From positions 1 to 37,429 of the forward strand of contig QCOL01000011.1 of the NCBI GenBank assembly GCA_003212925.1: a stretch of DNA of 37,429 bases, given 5' to 3'. A program made the translations under genes and the position numbers. Under the pieces are notes generated by a model. The model did not search any database. It saw only the letters and a list, made by a program, of their open reading frames with translations, and was not told the DNA's origin. Positions 1 to 8,186 of this stretch are shown in pieces. Positions within the stretch are counted from its first letter, which is position 1. Each line of letters begins with the position of its first letter. The DNA is from Pelagibacteraceae bacterium AG-430-P08. Its GTDB lineage: Bacteria; Pseudomonadota; Alphaproteobacteria; Pelagibacterales; Pelagibacteraceae.

Positions 1-2
1 CG

Positions 3-782
3 ACACTATCTAAGTTGTCATTGATTGATCCGTCACTACCAACAGGTATTATCGGTAAATCAATAGCTGAAGTTCAATCGATAGATTGGTATCAAAACTG
101 GAACCAAGCAAACTTAATGTTTGTAAGCGACTTTAACGGAAATGGAACTCTTGAATTAAACGAGTTTTTCATGGGTGGTAAAGCCGTTGTGTTAGCGACA
201 CCAGAAATAGCTGGATTACCATATGTAATCTCAGGTCTGGTTGCTGCTGGAGGTATGGCCGCTGCCATGTCAACAGCCGATGGTTTGATTTTAGCAATTG
301 CAAACGCAATCTCACACGATGTTTACTATAAGATCATCGATCCAAAAGCTGAGACTGCGAAGAGACTAGTTGTTGCAAGGGTATTACTTGTAGTAATTGG
401 TTTTGCAGGAGCAACAATCGCAGCTCTTGAGATCCAAGGTATCTTAGGTTCAGTAATCTGGGCTTTTGACTTTGCGATGTCAGGACTATTCTTCCCACTT
501 GTACTTGGTGTATGGTGGAAGAGAGCTAACAAAGAAGGTGCTATTGCTGGTATGTTCTTAGGATTAGTTTCTGGTGCTGCTTACCTAGTTTGGGTAAGAA
601 CAGGCGGAAGTGGATTCTTAGGAATTACTCAGTTAACGTTTGGTATCTTTGGTTCGGCTGTCAGCTTAGTAGCAATGGTTGTAGTGAGTTTAATGACTCA
701 AGCACCAAACGCTGCAACGCAGAAAATGGTTGATGAGGTTCGTGTACCAGCTGGTAAATCGATCCTTGGCAAACAACACTAA
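3..782 (+). CDS. Sodium:solute symporter (SSS family), C-terminal part; 5' end outside window
   Basis: The reading frame is open to the left edge, so only the C-terminal ~260 residues are present; the TTG at 15 is not a credible start. The signature GLPYVISGLVAAGG followed by MSTADGLILAIANAISHD is typical of the SSS subfamily related to acetate permease ActP, probably the VC_2705-like subfamily. About five hydrophobic segments follow, with a short polar C-terminus. SSS proteins import organic acids or amino acids with Na+; the substrate cannot be told from this fragment. Just before the first visible membrane segment, a soluble loop carries a canonical EF-hand calcium loop, DFNGNGTLELNE (129-164). 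Codon use is richer in G and C than in most neighbours, which suggests high expression. An intrinsic terminator follows directly. The family is secure; substrate and subfamily are inferred. Confidence 0.85.
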   Translation, partial: TLSKLSLIDPSLPTGIIGKSIAEVQSIDWYQNWNQANLMFVSDFNGNGTLELNEFFMGGKAVVLATPEIAGLPYVISGLVAAGGMAAAMSTADGLILAIANAISHDVYYKIIDPKAETAKRLVVARVLLVVIGFAGATIAALEIQGILGSVIWAFDFAMSGLFFPLVLGVWWKRANKEGAIAGMFLGLVSGAAYLVWVRTGGSGFLGITQLTFGIFGSAVSLVAMVVVSLMTQAPNAATQKMVDEVRVPAGKSILGKQH

Positions 783-793
783 ATAATCTTTTT

Positions 794-822
794 AAGGGGC
801 GATTAATTTCGCCCCTTTTAAT
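794..822 (+). terminator. Intrinsic (Rho-independent) terminator after the symporter gene
   Basis: An 8-bp perfect stem, AAGGGGCG / CGCCCCTT, with an 8-nt A/T loop (802-809) is followed by a T-rich tail. It starts 12 bases after the symporter stop codon. It is the only strong GC-stem terminator I find in the window, and it separates the symporter from the downstream small membrane protein. Confidence 0.9.
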
Positions 823-851
823 TTCGATCTTTTTCCAATATAAATTTCTCA

Positions 852-1196
852 ATGTCGGCTAACTTTCATCCTTTAGTATATATAATTGACTATATTCTTG
901 GGGTAATCATGTGGACTTTGATTGGAAGAGTTGCAATGAATATTTTTCAAAGAGAAGATTCTCATTTTTTTTTTATGAGAGTCTTTGTTAAATTTACTAA
1001 TCCTTTGATCAACTTATTTAAACCTATAACTCCATCTTTTATCATACAACCAATCGTGCCTCTTTACGTTGCTTGGTTTTTTTTCATGATAAGGTTTTAC
1101 TTTATGCCTTGGGTCCTAGGATACTCGGTGATGGGTATGTTATCGTTTCCGTTAGAAAGTGAGATTTCAAGACAAATTTATCAATTTTTTAATTAA
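852..1196 (+). CDS. Small membrane protein, YggT-like
   Basis: A 114-residue protein with an N-terminal hydrophobic segment (about residues 8-28), a central FTNPLINLFKPITP stretch and a second long hydrophobic region (about 62-100). A central NP...KPITP element between two membrane hairpins resembles YggT family proteins, which are small inner-membrane proteins of poorly known function linked to osmotic tolerance and division in other bacteria. The start ATG at 852 has no Shine-Dalgarno sequence and lies 35 bases after the symporter terminator, so it is probably transcribed separately. The next gene, rpe, is 40 bases downstream. The membrane nature is clear; the family assignment is tentative and it may be annotated as hypothetical elsewhere. 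Confidence 0.6.
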   Translation: MSANFHPLVYIIDYILGVIMWTLIGRVAMNIFQREDSHFFFMRVFVKFTNPLINLFKPITPSFIIQPIVPLYVAWFFFMIRFYFMPWVLGYSVMGMLSFPLESEISRQIYQFFN

Positions 1197-1236
1197 ATTA
1201 GATTTTAAAATTTGGTACTAGTTAATTTAATAACTT

Positions 1237-1896
1237 ATGAAAAAAATACAAATTTCCCCCTCGATATTATCTGCTGACTTTAGTCAATTAGGAAATGAAA
1301 TTAAGAGGCTCGAGGACGCTGGTGCAGATATGATACATGTCGATGTAATGGATGGTCATTTCGTTCCAAATTTAACTATTGGACCTCCTGTCATTAAGAC
1401 TCTTAGAAAACATTCAGGATTAACCTTTGATGTTCATTTGATGATTTCACCTGTCCATAAATATATAAAAGATTTTGCAGACGCAGGAGCTGATATAATT
1501 ACTATACACCCTGAAGCCACTGATAATTTAGCAGAATCAATTAAGCATATTAAAAGTTTTAAAAAAAAGGTTGGTATTTCTCTAAATCCAAATACAGAAG
1601 TCAACATAATTGAAAATGAACTAAAAAATGTGGATTTGATTTTAGTCATGAGTGTTTATCCGGGTTTTGGAGGGCAGAAATTTATTCCTGACGTTATTAA
1701 AAAAATTGAACTATTAAAAAAACTTAAAGACGATAAAAATTATGAGTACGATATTGAAGTAGATGGTGGAATAAATTTTTCAAATTCAAAAGATGTAATA
1801 AATGCAGGTGCAAATATTCTTGTATCAGGAACTACAATATTTAAAGAAAACAACGGAAATATTAAAAAGAATATAGAAACACTTAAAGAAGTGTAG
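1237..1896 (+). CDS. rpe: Ribulose-phosphate 3-epimerase
   Basis: Interconverts ribulose 5-phosphate and xylulose 5-phosphate in the cytosolic pentose phosphate pathway. The 219 residues have the usual family length and a complete TIM-barrel motif set: SPSILSADF (7-15), HVDVMDGHFVPN (34-45) with metal/catalytic residues H34 and D36, DVHLM (65-69) with H67, MSVYPGFGGQ (138-147) and VDGGIN (175-180) with the second catalytic Asp at 176. It leads a compact run: the heparinase-like gene starts one base after its stop codon and purH follows that. The start has no Shine-Dalgarno sequence, but the N-terminus aligns with the family, so ATG 1237 is preferred. Confidence 0.97.
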   Translation: MKKIQISPSILSADFSQLGNEIKRLEDAGADMIHVDVMDGHFVPNLTIGPPVIKTLRKHSGLTFDVHLMISPVHKYIKDFADAGADIITIHPEATDNLAESIKHIKSFKKKVGISLNPNTEVNIIENELKNVDLILVMSVYPGFGGQKFIPDVIKKIELLKKLKDDKNYEYDIEVDGGINFSNSKDVINAGANILVSGTTIFKENNGNIKKNIETLKEV

Positions 1897-1897
1897 A

Positions 1898-3523
1898 ATG
1901 CTGGTAAATGAAATTTTTGAAACTTTAAATGAGTTTACAGGAATAATAAAAAAAAAATTCAGAGGTATTTATCAAAAATCAAGTTTATACGAAAAAAAGA
2001 TTTCTAAAACTTTTAATAATGAGTTTATCTACAAACCAAGTCCTCACTTACTTTCATCGATAATCAAATATCAAAATAAGAAATATAAAATTGAAGATTT
2101 TGAACTAGAGACAGTTTGGAATAGCCAAATAAAACCTAAAGATTTTGAAAAACTAAATAATTTTTTTTGGTTTTTTAGTCTTGATTTAAAATCTTCAAAA
2201 AAAACAGCTCAAGAAGTCATCTTAAATTGGATTAATAAAAACAATAAATTTAAAAAAGAGAGTTGGGAATTTAATATTACTGCAAAAAGAATAATTTCAT
2301 GGTTATCTAACCACCAACTTTCTTATAACGAAAGTGATGAAAAATATAGATCTATGTTTGATCATATGATTCAAAAACAAACAAATCATTTATTAAACGA
2401 AATAAAAAACTCTAAAGATTTAGAAAATAAAATAATTGGTTGCTCTGCAATAATATTGACAGGATTATGTTACAAAATTGAGAAGAATTATTTAAATGTT
2501 GGTTTAAATTTTCTGAAAAAAATTACTAATTCCTCAATAGACAAACAAGGTTTTACAAACTCACGGAACATAAAACAATTAATATTTTTTTTAAAATATT
2601 TTATAATTATTAGAGAATGGTTTAAGGAGTCTCAAATTGAGGTTCCAGAACACATAGAAGAAAATATTTATTATTTAGGACAAAGTTATGCTTTCATAAG
2701 ACAAAATATAAACGCCGATCTTTTGTTTAATGGTAATAATAAGTCTAATACGCATGATTTCGATCATTACTTAAAAAGACTTGGTTATAAATTTAAAAAT
2801 GAAAATAAAGACTGTGGCGGTTACATAATTTTAAAGAATAAAAAAATTTGCCTGGCAATGGATGCAGGATCTTCACCAAATCCTAAGTATACTCAAGACT
2901 ATCAATCAGGCGCTCTCTCATTTGAAATAATTTCAAACGGAAGAAAACTTATAACCAATTGTGGTTATTACAAAAAAAATAATCAAAATCTTAATGAAAT
3001 ATCAAAATCTTCGGCTGCACACAGTACTTTAATAATTGATAATAATTCCTCGTGCAAATTTACAAAAAAGAAAGATAAGTTAATTTTAAAATCAGGTTTT
3101 AAAATTACACAAAAAAATTCTGTGTTTGAGAAAAATTATTGGAAAATCAATGCTGCTCATGATGGATATTTTAAAAAATTTAAATCAATTCATGAGAGAA
3201 ATATTGAATTTTTTCCTGAACAAATGAAATTTGTTGGTAATGATAGAATTATTAGAAAAAAAAATAATTACAATTTCAAGTTTGATATTCGATTTCATTT
3301 AGAGCCAAATATTAAATTAATGAAAACTCAAGATAATAAATCCATTTTAATAGAATTAGAGGATGAGGGTTGGAAATTTACTTGTGATAATTATGAAATT
3401 AATATTGATAATGGATTATACTTCGGTAATAAAAATTCATATATTGATAACCAAAATATTTTTGTGTCTGGAACATTAAATAATAATGAAGAGAATATTA
3501 AATGGGAAATTAAAAAGATATAA
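1898..3523 (+). CDS. Heparinase II/III-like family protein
   Basis: A 541-residue protein with an alpha-helical N-terminal half (toroid-like, rich in W, K and N) and a C-terminal beta-rich domain. The diagnostic part is AMDAGSSPNPKYTQDYQSGA, then LSFEIISNGRKLITNCGYY and SSAAHSTLIIDNNSS (about residues 325-385), which matches the heparinase II/III C-terminal domain. Known members cleave uronic-acid-containing polysaccharides. Homologues between rpe and purH are common in alphaproteobacteria, but their substrate is not established to my knowledge. I see no N-terminal signal peptide. It starts one base after rpe and its stop overlaps the purH start by one base, so it is almost certainly cotranscribed. 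Family assignment is firm; any role in surface polysaccharide turnover is inference. Confidence 0.85.
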   Translation: MLVNEIFETLNEFTGIIKKKFRGIYQKSSLYEKKISKTFNNEFIYKPSPHLLSSIIKYQNKKYKIEDFELETVWNSQIKPKDFEKLNNFFWFFSLDLKSSKKTAQEVILNWINKNNKFKKESWEFNITAKRIISWLSNHQLSYNESDEKYRSMFDHMIQKQTNHLLNEIKNSKDLENKIIGCSAIILTGLCYKIEKNYLNVGLNFLKKITNSSIDKQGFTNSRNIKQLIFFLKYFIIIREWFKESQIEVPEHIEENIYYLGQSYAFIRQNINADLLFNGNNKSNTHDFDHYLKRLGYKFKNENKDCGGYIILKNKKICLAMDAGSSPNPKYTQDYQSGALSFEIISNGRKLITNCGYYKKNNQNLNEISKSSAAHSTLIIDNNSSCKFTKKKDKLILKSGFKITQKNSVFEKNYWKINAAHDGYFKKFKSIHERNIEFFPEQMKFVGNDRIIRKKNNYNFKFDIRFHLEPNIKLMKTQDNKSILIELEDEGWKFTCDNYEINIDNGLYFGNKNSYIDNQNIFVSGTLNNNEENIKWEIKKI

Positions 3524-5058
3524 TGGGAAAAATTAGATCAGCATTAATATCATTATCTGATAAATCTAATCTTAAGCCTTTATTACAAGAGTTGAGGAGA
3601 AATAATATCAAGATAATTAGTACTGGTGGAACATTTAAATTAATTAAGAAACTTAAATTTAAATGTTTAGATGTTTCAGATTTTATAGGATTTGAGGAAA
3701 TACTTAGTGGAAGAGTCAAAACTTTACACCCAAAAATACATGCTGGAATTTTAAACAAAAGAAGTAACAAATCTCACTTAAGTGATATCAAAAGAAATAA
3801 TTTTGAGAATATTGATTTAGTAATAGTAAATTTTTATCCATTTGAAAAAACGATTGAACAAATAAAAAACCATTCAAAAATAATTGAAAATATTGATGTT
3901 GGTGGGCCAACTATGGTTAGGGCTGCTGCAAAAAATTATAATGATGTAACTGTAATAACTTCTACCGATCAATATTCAGAGCTTATTAATGAATTAAAAA
4001 AAAATAAAGGTAATACTTCTCTTAAATTTAGAGAAAAAATGTCTAGGTTAGCTTTTGGTGAAACTGCTTATTATGATGCTGTAATTTCAGATTATTTAAA
4101 TAAATTTAACAATATCAATTTCCCTCAAAGAAAAATTCTTTACACTAATTTAATAGAAAATTTTAGGTATGGAGAAAACCCTCACCAAATGGGTGCTTTC
4201 TATTCTCAAAATGTAAAAAATAAATTAGAACAACTACATGGAAAAACTCTGAGTTATAATAATTACAGTGATATTTTGGCTGCAATTACAATTTCAAAAT
4301 CATTTCCAAAAAATATTGGTACAGTTATTGTTAAACATGGAAATCCTTGTGGTGTCTCAGCTTTGAAAAATAATATCGATAGTTATAAATCTGCGTTAGA
4401 GACCGATCCAATAAGTGCATTTGGTGGTATTGTTTCGTGTAACTATAAAGTTACTCAAAAACTCGCATTAATGCTGAATAAAATTTTTCTTGAGGTGGTT
4501 GTGGCCAATGGTTTTGATAAAAAAGCTCTTAAAATATTAAAATCGAAAAAAAATCTTAGGCTGATAAACTCCTCAAAAATTTCGTTCAGTGAAGTGTGGA
4601 AATTTAATTCTCTAGACAATTTTACACTTATACAATCAGAAGATAAAAAAAAATTTTCAAAAAAGGATTTTAAAATTGTTTCGAAAAGACAACCTAGTAA
4701 ATCACAGCTTGATAATTTAATATTTGCATTTAATGTTTGTCGATATTCAAAATCGAATGCTATCGTTCTAGCTAGTAATAAATCTACAATTGGCATTGGT
4801 TCAGGACAACCTAGTAGATTAGACAGTTGTGAGATTGCAATAAATAAAATGAATAAGTTTTCAAAAATCAAAAACGAAATAGTAGCTGCATCAGATGCTT
4901 TTTTCCCATTTGTTGACGGAATAGAAAAATTAGTTCAGTCAGGTGCTTGTGCAATAGTTCAGCCTGCTGGATCAATAAGAGATAAAGAAATTATAAAATT
5001 TGCAAACGAGACAAATACTGTTTTAGTTTTTTCAAAAACTCGACATTTTAGACATTAG
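3523..5058 (+). CDS. purH: Bifunctional AICAR formyltransferase / IMP cyclohydrolase
   Basis: Catalyses the last two steps of purine synthesis: formylation of AICAR with 10-formyl-THF, then ring closure to IMP. At 511 residues it has the usual length. The N-terminal cyclohydrolase (MGS-like) domain shows STGGTFKLIK and SGRVKTLHPKIHAGIL (about 62-76). The transformylase domain shows RYGENPHQ (215-222), the catalytic KHGNPCG (271-277), DPISAFGGIV and DAFFPFVDGIE, and ends with RHFRH. The start overlaps the heparinase stop (TAATG). The 3' end overlaps the convergent pterin dehydratase gene by 11 bases. AICAR is also released by the HisF/HisH reaction encoded further along the window, so PurH recycles that by-product. 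Confidence 0.98.
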   Translation: MGKIRSALISLSDKSNLKPLLQELRRNNIKIISTGGTFKLIKKLKFKCLDVSDFIGFEEILSGRVKTLHPKIHAGILNKRSNKSHLSDIKRNNFENIDLVIVNFYPFEKTIEQIKNHSKIIENIDVGGPTMVRAAAKNYNDVTVITSTDQYSELINELKKNKGNTSLKFREKMSRLAFGETAYYDAVISDYLNKFNNINFPQRKILYTNLIENFRYGENPHQMGAFYSQNVKNKLEQLHGKTLSYNNYSDILAAITISKSFPKNIGTVIVKHGNPCGVSALKNNIDSYKSALETDPISAFGGIVSCNYKVTQKLALMLNKIFLEVVVANGFDKKALKILKSKKNLRLINSSKISFSEVWKFNSLDNFTLIQSEDKKKFSKKDFKIVSKRQPSKSQLDNLIFAFNVCRYSKSNAIVLASNKSTIGIGSGQPSRLDSCEIAINKMNKFSKIKNEIVAASDAFFPFVDGIEKLVQSGACAIVQPAGSIRDKEIIKFANETNTVLVFSKTRHFRH

Positions 5059-5392
5059 TTATATTGTCAATTTTAGCAGCTAATATAAAATCGTTTTCAG
5101 ACAAACCCTCTATGGCATGAGTTGTAATATTAATCTTAGCATAACCCCATCCAAAAACAATATCTGGATGATGACCCTCTTCCTCAGAAACTTTTCCAAC
5201 TTCATTGACAAATTTTTGACTTTCTAAAAAATTTTTAAAATCGAATTTTTTTTCTAAAAAATAAACTTTTTTATCGTTTTGGATAATTTTCCAGCCATCA
5301 ACTTTTTTTTGATATTTATGAATTTCAGAAATATCAAAAGCTTTAACTCCTCCCTCACATGGTACACATTTTTTATCCAATAAATCGTTCAT
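5048..5392 (-). CDS. phhB: Pterin-4a-carbinolamine dehydratase
   Basis: A 114-residue protein of the PCD/DCoH family, which dehydrates 4a-hydroxytetrahydropterin to quinonoid dihydropterin. The core motif is EEGHHPDIVFGWGYAKINI..THAIEGLSENDFILAAKID, with the paired active-site histidines of EGHHPD and a third His in TTHAIEGLS. The N-terminus (CVPCEGGVKAFDISEI) is also family-like. No aromatic amino acid hydroxylase lies in the window, so its partner is unknown; stand-alone PCDs have been linked to pterin recycling and molybdopterin metabolism. Its tail overlaps purH by 11 bases on the opposite strand. tRNA-Gly lies just upstream. Confidence 0.92.
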   Translation of the reverse strand: MNDLLDKKCVPCEGGVKAFDISEIHKYQKKVDGWKIIQNDKKVYFLEKKFDFKNFLESQKFVNEVGKVSEEEGHHPDIVFGWGYAKINITTHAIEGLSENDFILAAKIDNITNV

Positions 5393-5402
5393 ATTTTAAA
5401 AA

Positions 5403-5477
5403 TGGAGCGGGCAAAGGGGGTCGAACCCTCGACCTTCTCGTTGGCAACGAGACGCTCTACCACTGAGCTATGCCCGC
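5403..5477 (-). tRNA. tRNA-Gly (anticodon GCC)
   Basis: Read on the minus strand, the 75 bases fold as a cloverleaf. The acceptor stem is GCGGGCA / TGCCCGC, the D arm includes AGCTCAGTGGTAGAGC, the anticodon stem CTCGT / ACGAG holds GCC, and the T arm is GTCGAGGGTTCGACCCC-like, followed by discriminator T and an encoded CCA (5403-5405). The anticodon GCC (complement of 5443-5445) reads GGC and GGU glycine codons. It sits between the sulfotransferase and pterin dehydratase genes, on the same strand as both. Confidence 0.97.
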
Positions 5478-5527
5478 AAAATTAAATTAATATAAAGAAT
5501 GTAAATTATAATTTCAAGGAATTTCAA

Positions 5528-6379
5528 TTATTGATAATTCAATTCACTTAAATTTCTTCTAAAAATATCATTTAATTTTTTAATAAACCTATCATCAAAA
5601 TTTTTCTGCCAATCATTTTTGGGTCCTAAGTGAAAGAAGGGTATGTTTTTTTTGTTTTCACGAGCAATAATCGACTCACTAAAACCATTGTTGTCTTCTA
5701 TTTTTTTTAGATTTTCAAACGATGTACTTTGTACTGAATTTTTAGCCTTCTCTCTACTAAATCCATTTTTATTATTTGTTAATTTATCTATAAATTCTAC
5801 TATCTCCTTGAATACAAAAAAAGTTTCCTTTAAAAGATCTTCATATCTAAGGAATTTAACGGGTATAAGCTTATTATTTTTCCAAGATTGATAGTTTTTT
5901 TCCCACGAACTGGTAAATTGATAATCACTAAAATCATTTTTTTTTTTGAAATCATAAATGTAATTACTTTCATTTTGCATCACACTTAAAGCTTTATCAT
6001 GATTAATTTGAAAATGTCTTGACATAGAGTCAAGGACATTTCTGGGATCTCTAACTATATATATTCCCCCAAGTGTATTTTTACGATTTGTGAAATCATT
6101 CTGACCAAGTTTAACCAAGGCATTGTGTGTTTTTAAAAATTTGATTTTATTGTCTAAATTAATTCTTTCTTGAGCCTCAACCCAATATTTTACAGTCTCT
6201 CCAGGTTTTTCTAAATTATAATCAAAATTTTTTAGATATTTTTTAGTGGGAAATTGCTGAATATTTTGTAATTGTTTATCACCCAAAAAAAGACCGTCGT
6301 TTGTATAATAATACGCACTTATTAATGATCTTAACCATGTGTTTCCATTTTTTGGATATGATGACAACCAAATAATCAT
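5528..6379 (-). CDS. Sulfotransferase family protein
   Basis: A 283-residue PAPS-dependent sulfotransferase domain protein. The N-terminal WLSSYPKNGNTWLRSLI is the 5'-phosphosulfate-binding loop (consensus YPKSGTxW). IVRDPRNVLDSMSRHF at about 107-122 is the 3'-phosphate-binding segment. KFLRYEDLLKE and the late HLGPKNDWQKNFDDRF correspond to conserved C-terminal elements. Such enzymes transfer sulfate from PAPS to sugars, lipids or small molecules; the acceptor cannot be read from sequence. No signal peptide is seen, so it is probably cytosolic. The divergent LON-domain gene starts 51 bases away, so both promoters must lie in that A/T-rich gap. A heparinase-like gene is close by, but a link is only a guess. 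Confidence 0.88.
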   Translation of the reverse strand: MIIWLSSYPKNGNTWLRSLISAYYYTNDGLFLGDKQLQNIQQFPTKKYLKNFDYNLEKPGETVKYWVEAQERINLDNKIKFLKTHNALVKLGQNDFTNRKNTLGGIYIVRDPRNVLDSMSRHFQINHDKALSVMQNESNYIYDFKKKNDFSDYQFTSSWEKNYQSWKNNKLIPVKFLRYEDLLKETFFVFKEIVEFIDKLTNNKNGFSREKAKNSVQSTSFENLKKIEDNNGFSESIIARENKKNIPFFHLGPKNDWQKNFDDRFIKKLNDIFRRNLSELNYQ

Positions 6380-6430
6380 ATTTTTAATCTTTTAAATACT
6401 TTTATTATTATTATATAGTTTATTTTAATT

Positions 6431-7072
6431 ATGAAACTTCCAAAAATTATACCTATTTTCCCCTTGAGCAATTTTATTGTTTTTCCAAAAACCGCGGTGC
6501 CTTTAAACATTTTCGAACCTAGATATTTAGAAATGGTTAATGAAAGCATGAAAGCAGAAAAATTCATTGGAATGGTACAACCAAAAACTATGAAAAATTT
6601 TGATAACTCAAAATTACCTATGCTTCATAAAATTGGTTGTTTAGGCAAGATAAATAGTTTTAAAGAGACTGATGATGGGCGTTATCTAATTGAGTTAAAA
6701 GGCTTAATCAGGTTTAAAATTATCAACGAAATCTTTAATAATAAGAATTACAGAGAAGCTGAAGTCAGTTTTGATGATTACTTACATGATCTAGACGAAA
6801 AAAAAGAGGATCTTAAATTTTCAGATCTGGAACTTATTTTCAAAGATTTTAAATCATTATTTGAAAAAAGGGGTTTCATTATTAATTGGAAGGCTTTAGA
6901 AAAACAAAGTTTAGATGAGACTATTAATGCATTAGCAATGACCTCACCTTTCAGTTTAGAAGAAAAACAAGTTCTATTAGAGGCTAAAAATTTAAATGTT
7001 AGAAAAACAAAAATTGCAGAAATACTAAATACTTATACATACGATCAATTTGATAACAATACACTGCAATAA
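6431..7072 (+). CDS. Stand-alone LON N-terminal (substrate-binding) domain protein
   Basis: A 213-residue protein matching the N-terminal domain of Lon protease without the AAA+ and protease parts. The start PIFPLSNFIVFPKTAVPLNIFEPRYLEMV is the family hallmark, followed by FIGMVQP, IGCLGKINSF and DGRYLIELKGLIRFKI. The C-terminal half is helical (about 120-205). This domain type occurs as a free protein in many alphaproteobacteria, often called LonB-like or S16-like; it is thought to bind unfolded protein, but its partner is unknown. The start has no Shine-Dalgarno sequence. It converges on the UbiH-like gene with one intergenic base. Confidence 0.9.
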   Translation: MKLPKIIPIFPLSNFIVFPKTAVPLNIFEPRYLEMVNESMKAEKFIGMVQPKTMKNFDNSKLPMLHKIGCLGKINSFKETDDGRYLIELKGLIRFKIINEIFNNKNYREAEVSFDDYLHDLDEKKEDLKFSDLELIFKDFKSLFEKRGFIINWKALEKQSLDETINALAMTSPFSLEEKQVLLEAKNLNVRKTKIAEILNTYTYDQFDNNTLQ

Positions 7073-7073
7073 A

Positions 7074-8156
7074 TTATATTTGCAAACCTTTATCAGCAAT
7101 CTTTCTTAAATACTTATTTACTAATTTGTTTTTACCGATTAATTTTACAGATTTATCAATAAAATCACCTTTGATTTTATTTTTAAAATTGAAACTCTCA
7201 TAAATTAAATTAATTCCCTCAGAAAAAATTAAGTTATTACTCTTAACTTTTTTTTGAAATTCAATACAGACACTTTGATCTAATGGCAAACCAAGTTCAA
7301 TTCTGTTGATAATTATTTCTAATAAATTTTTAATATCTCTTAAAGTCATATTAAAACCCTGCCCAGCTAGAGGATGTAATTTGTGAAGTATATCACCAAA
7401 GGCTAATATATTATCTTTATAGTATTTTCTTAAATTTGATGATTTTAAATTAAATTTTGAAATTTTATTTATCTTTTTAATTTGATAATTCAAATTAAAT
7501 TTCATTATTGAATTTTTTATATCAAACACATTATCAAATTTTTTTTTCTGCACAGAGTATACAATTGATGTTTTTTTATTTGATACTGGTAAAAAAGCCA
7601 TTGGACCTCTTTTTGTAAATATCTGAATTGCTACATCATTTGATGGTAAAATTTTATGATCAATTAATGTTGTATATGCAATACTTTCATACTTTTTTTC
7701 AAATTTTTGAAAAAAAAATTTTTTTGTGATTTCATTTTCCTGATCACAATTAATCATTAAATCACAATTTATTTTATATAGATTTTTATAACTGACAGTA
7801 TTTTTATATTTAAAAAATTTGTTATTTTTAAGCTCAGTAATTAATTGATTAAATATTTTATAATTTTCTGCGATTGAAAATAGATTTTCATTTTGATTTT
7901 CAAATCCAATAATTTCTTTATTATTAGAATTTTCTGAATAAATTTTTATTTTTTTAATTGGCCATAAAAACTTGTTAATATTTGATATATTTTTATTAAA
8001 GTAATCAACGTTCGATTTTGAAATACCTATAGTTCTTGTTTTATCTACAATAATTTTCTTATCTTTATAAAAAATATCTACAAAAATCTGTTGATTAACT
8101 AAAGCTTTTGCTAAAACCAGACAAGTCAAGTTATTTCCAATTATACCTACTTTCAT
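7074..8156 (-). CDS. UbiH/UbiF-like FAD-dependent hydroxylase (ubiquinone biosynthesis type)
   Basis: About 360 residues, starting at MKVGIIG (ATG 8156). An upstream ATG at 8195 would add 13 residues not matching the family and would overlap ftsK. The C-terminal half has ILAFGDILHKLHPLAGQGFN followed by MTLRDI, the GD/FAD-ribityl motif of the UbiH family, and GPMAFLPVSNKKTSIVYSV fits the substrate-domain strand of that family. These enzymes hydroxylate the ubiquinone ring at the inner membrane. The N-terminal dinucleotide motif is degenerate: IIGNNLTC instead of GxGxxG. The DG motif is reduced to CDQ. Which ring position it modifies, and whether it is fully active, cannot be read from sequence. 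Confidence 0.82.
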   Translation of the reverse strand: MKVGIIGNNLTCLVLAKALVNQQIFVDIFYKDKKIIVDKTRTIGISKSNVDYFNKNISNINKFLWPIKKIKIYSENSNNKEIIGFENQNENLFSIAENYKIFNQLITELKNNKFFKYKNTVSYKNLYKINCDLMINCDQENEITKKFFFQKFEKKYESIAYTTLIDHKILPSNDVAIQIFTKRGPMAFLPVSNKKTSIVYSVQKKKFDNVFDIKNSIMKFNLNYQIKKINKISKFNLKSSNLRKYYKDNILAFGDILHKLHPLAGQGFNMTLRDIKNLLEIIINRIELGLPLDQSVCIEFQKKVKSNNLIFSEGINLIYESFNFKNKIKGDFIDKSVKLIGKNKLVNKYLRKIADKGLQI

Positions 8157-8186
8157 AATTAATTTAATTTTAACAAGAAAAATTAG

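Noticed and set aside
4455..4871. 138-residue open frame on the minus strand inside purH
   Set aside because: Shadow of a well-conserved gene; no family signature, no ribosome binding site, and composition mirrors the purH frame. The same applies to the other opposite-strand frames inside hslU, mnmG, ppsR and mnmE.
5403..5477. tRNA-Gly as an integration attachment site
   Set aside because: No integrase gene, no duplicated 3' tRNA fragment and no composition shift next to it.
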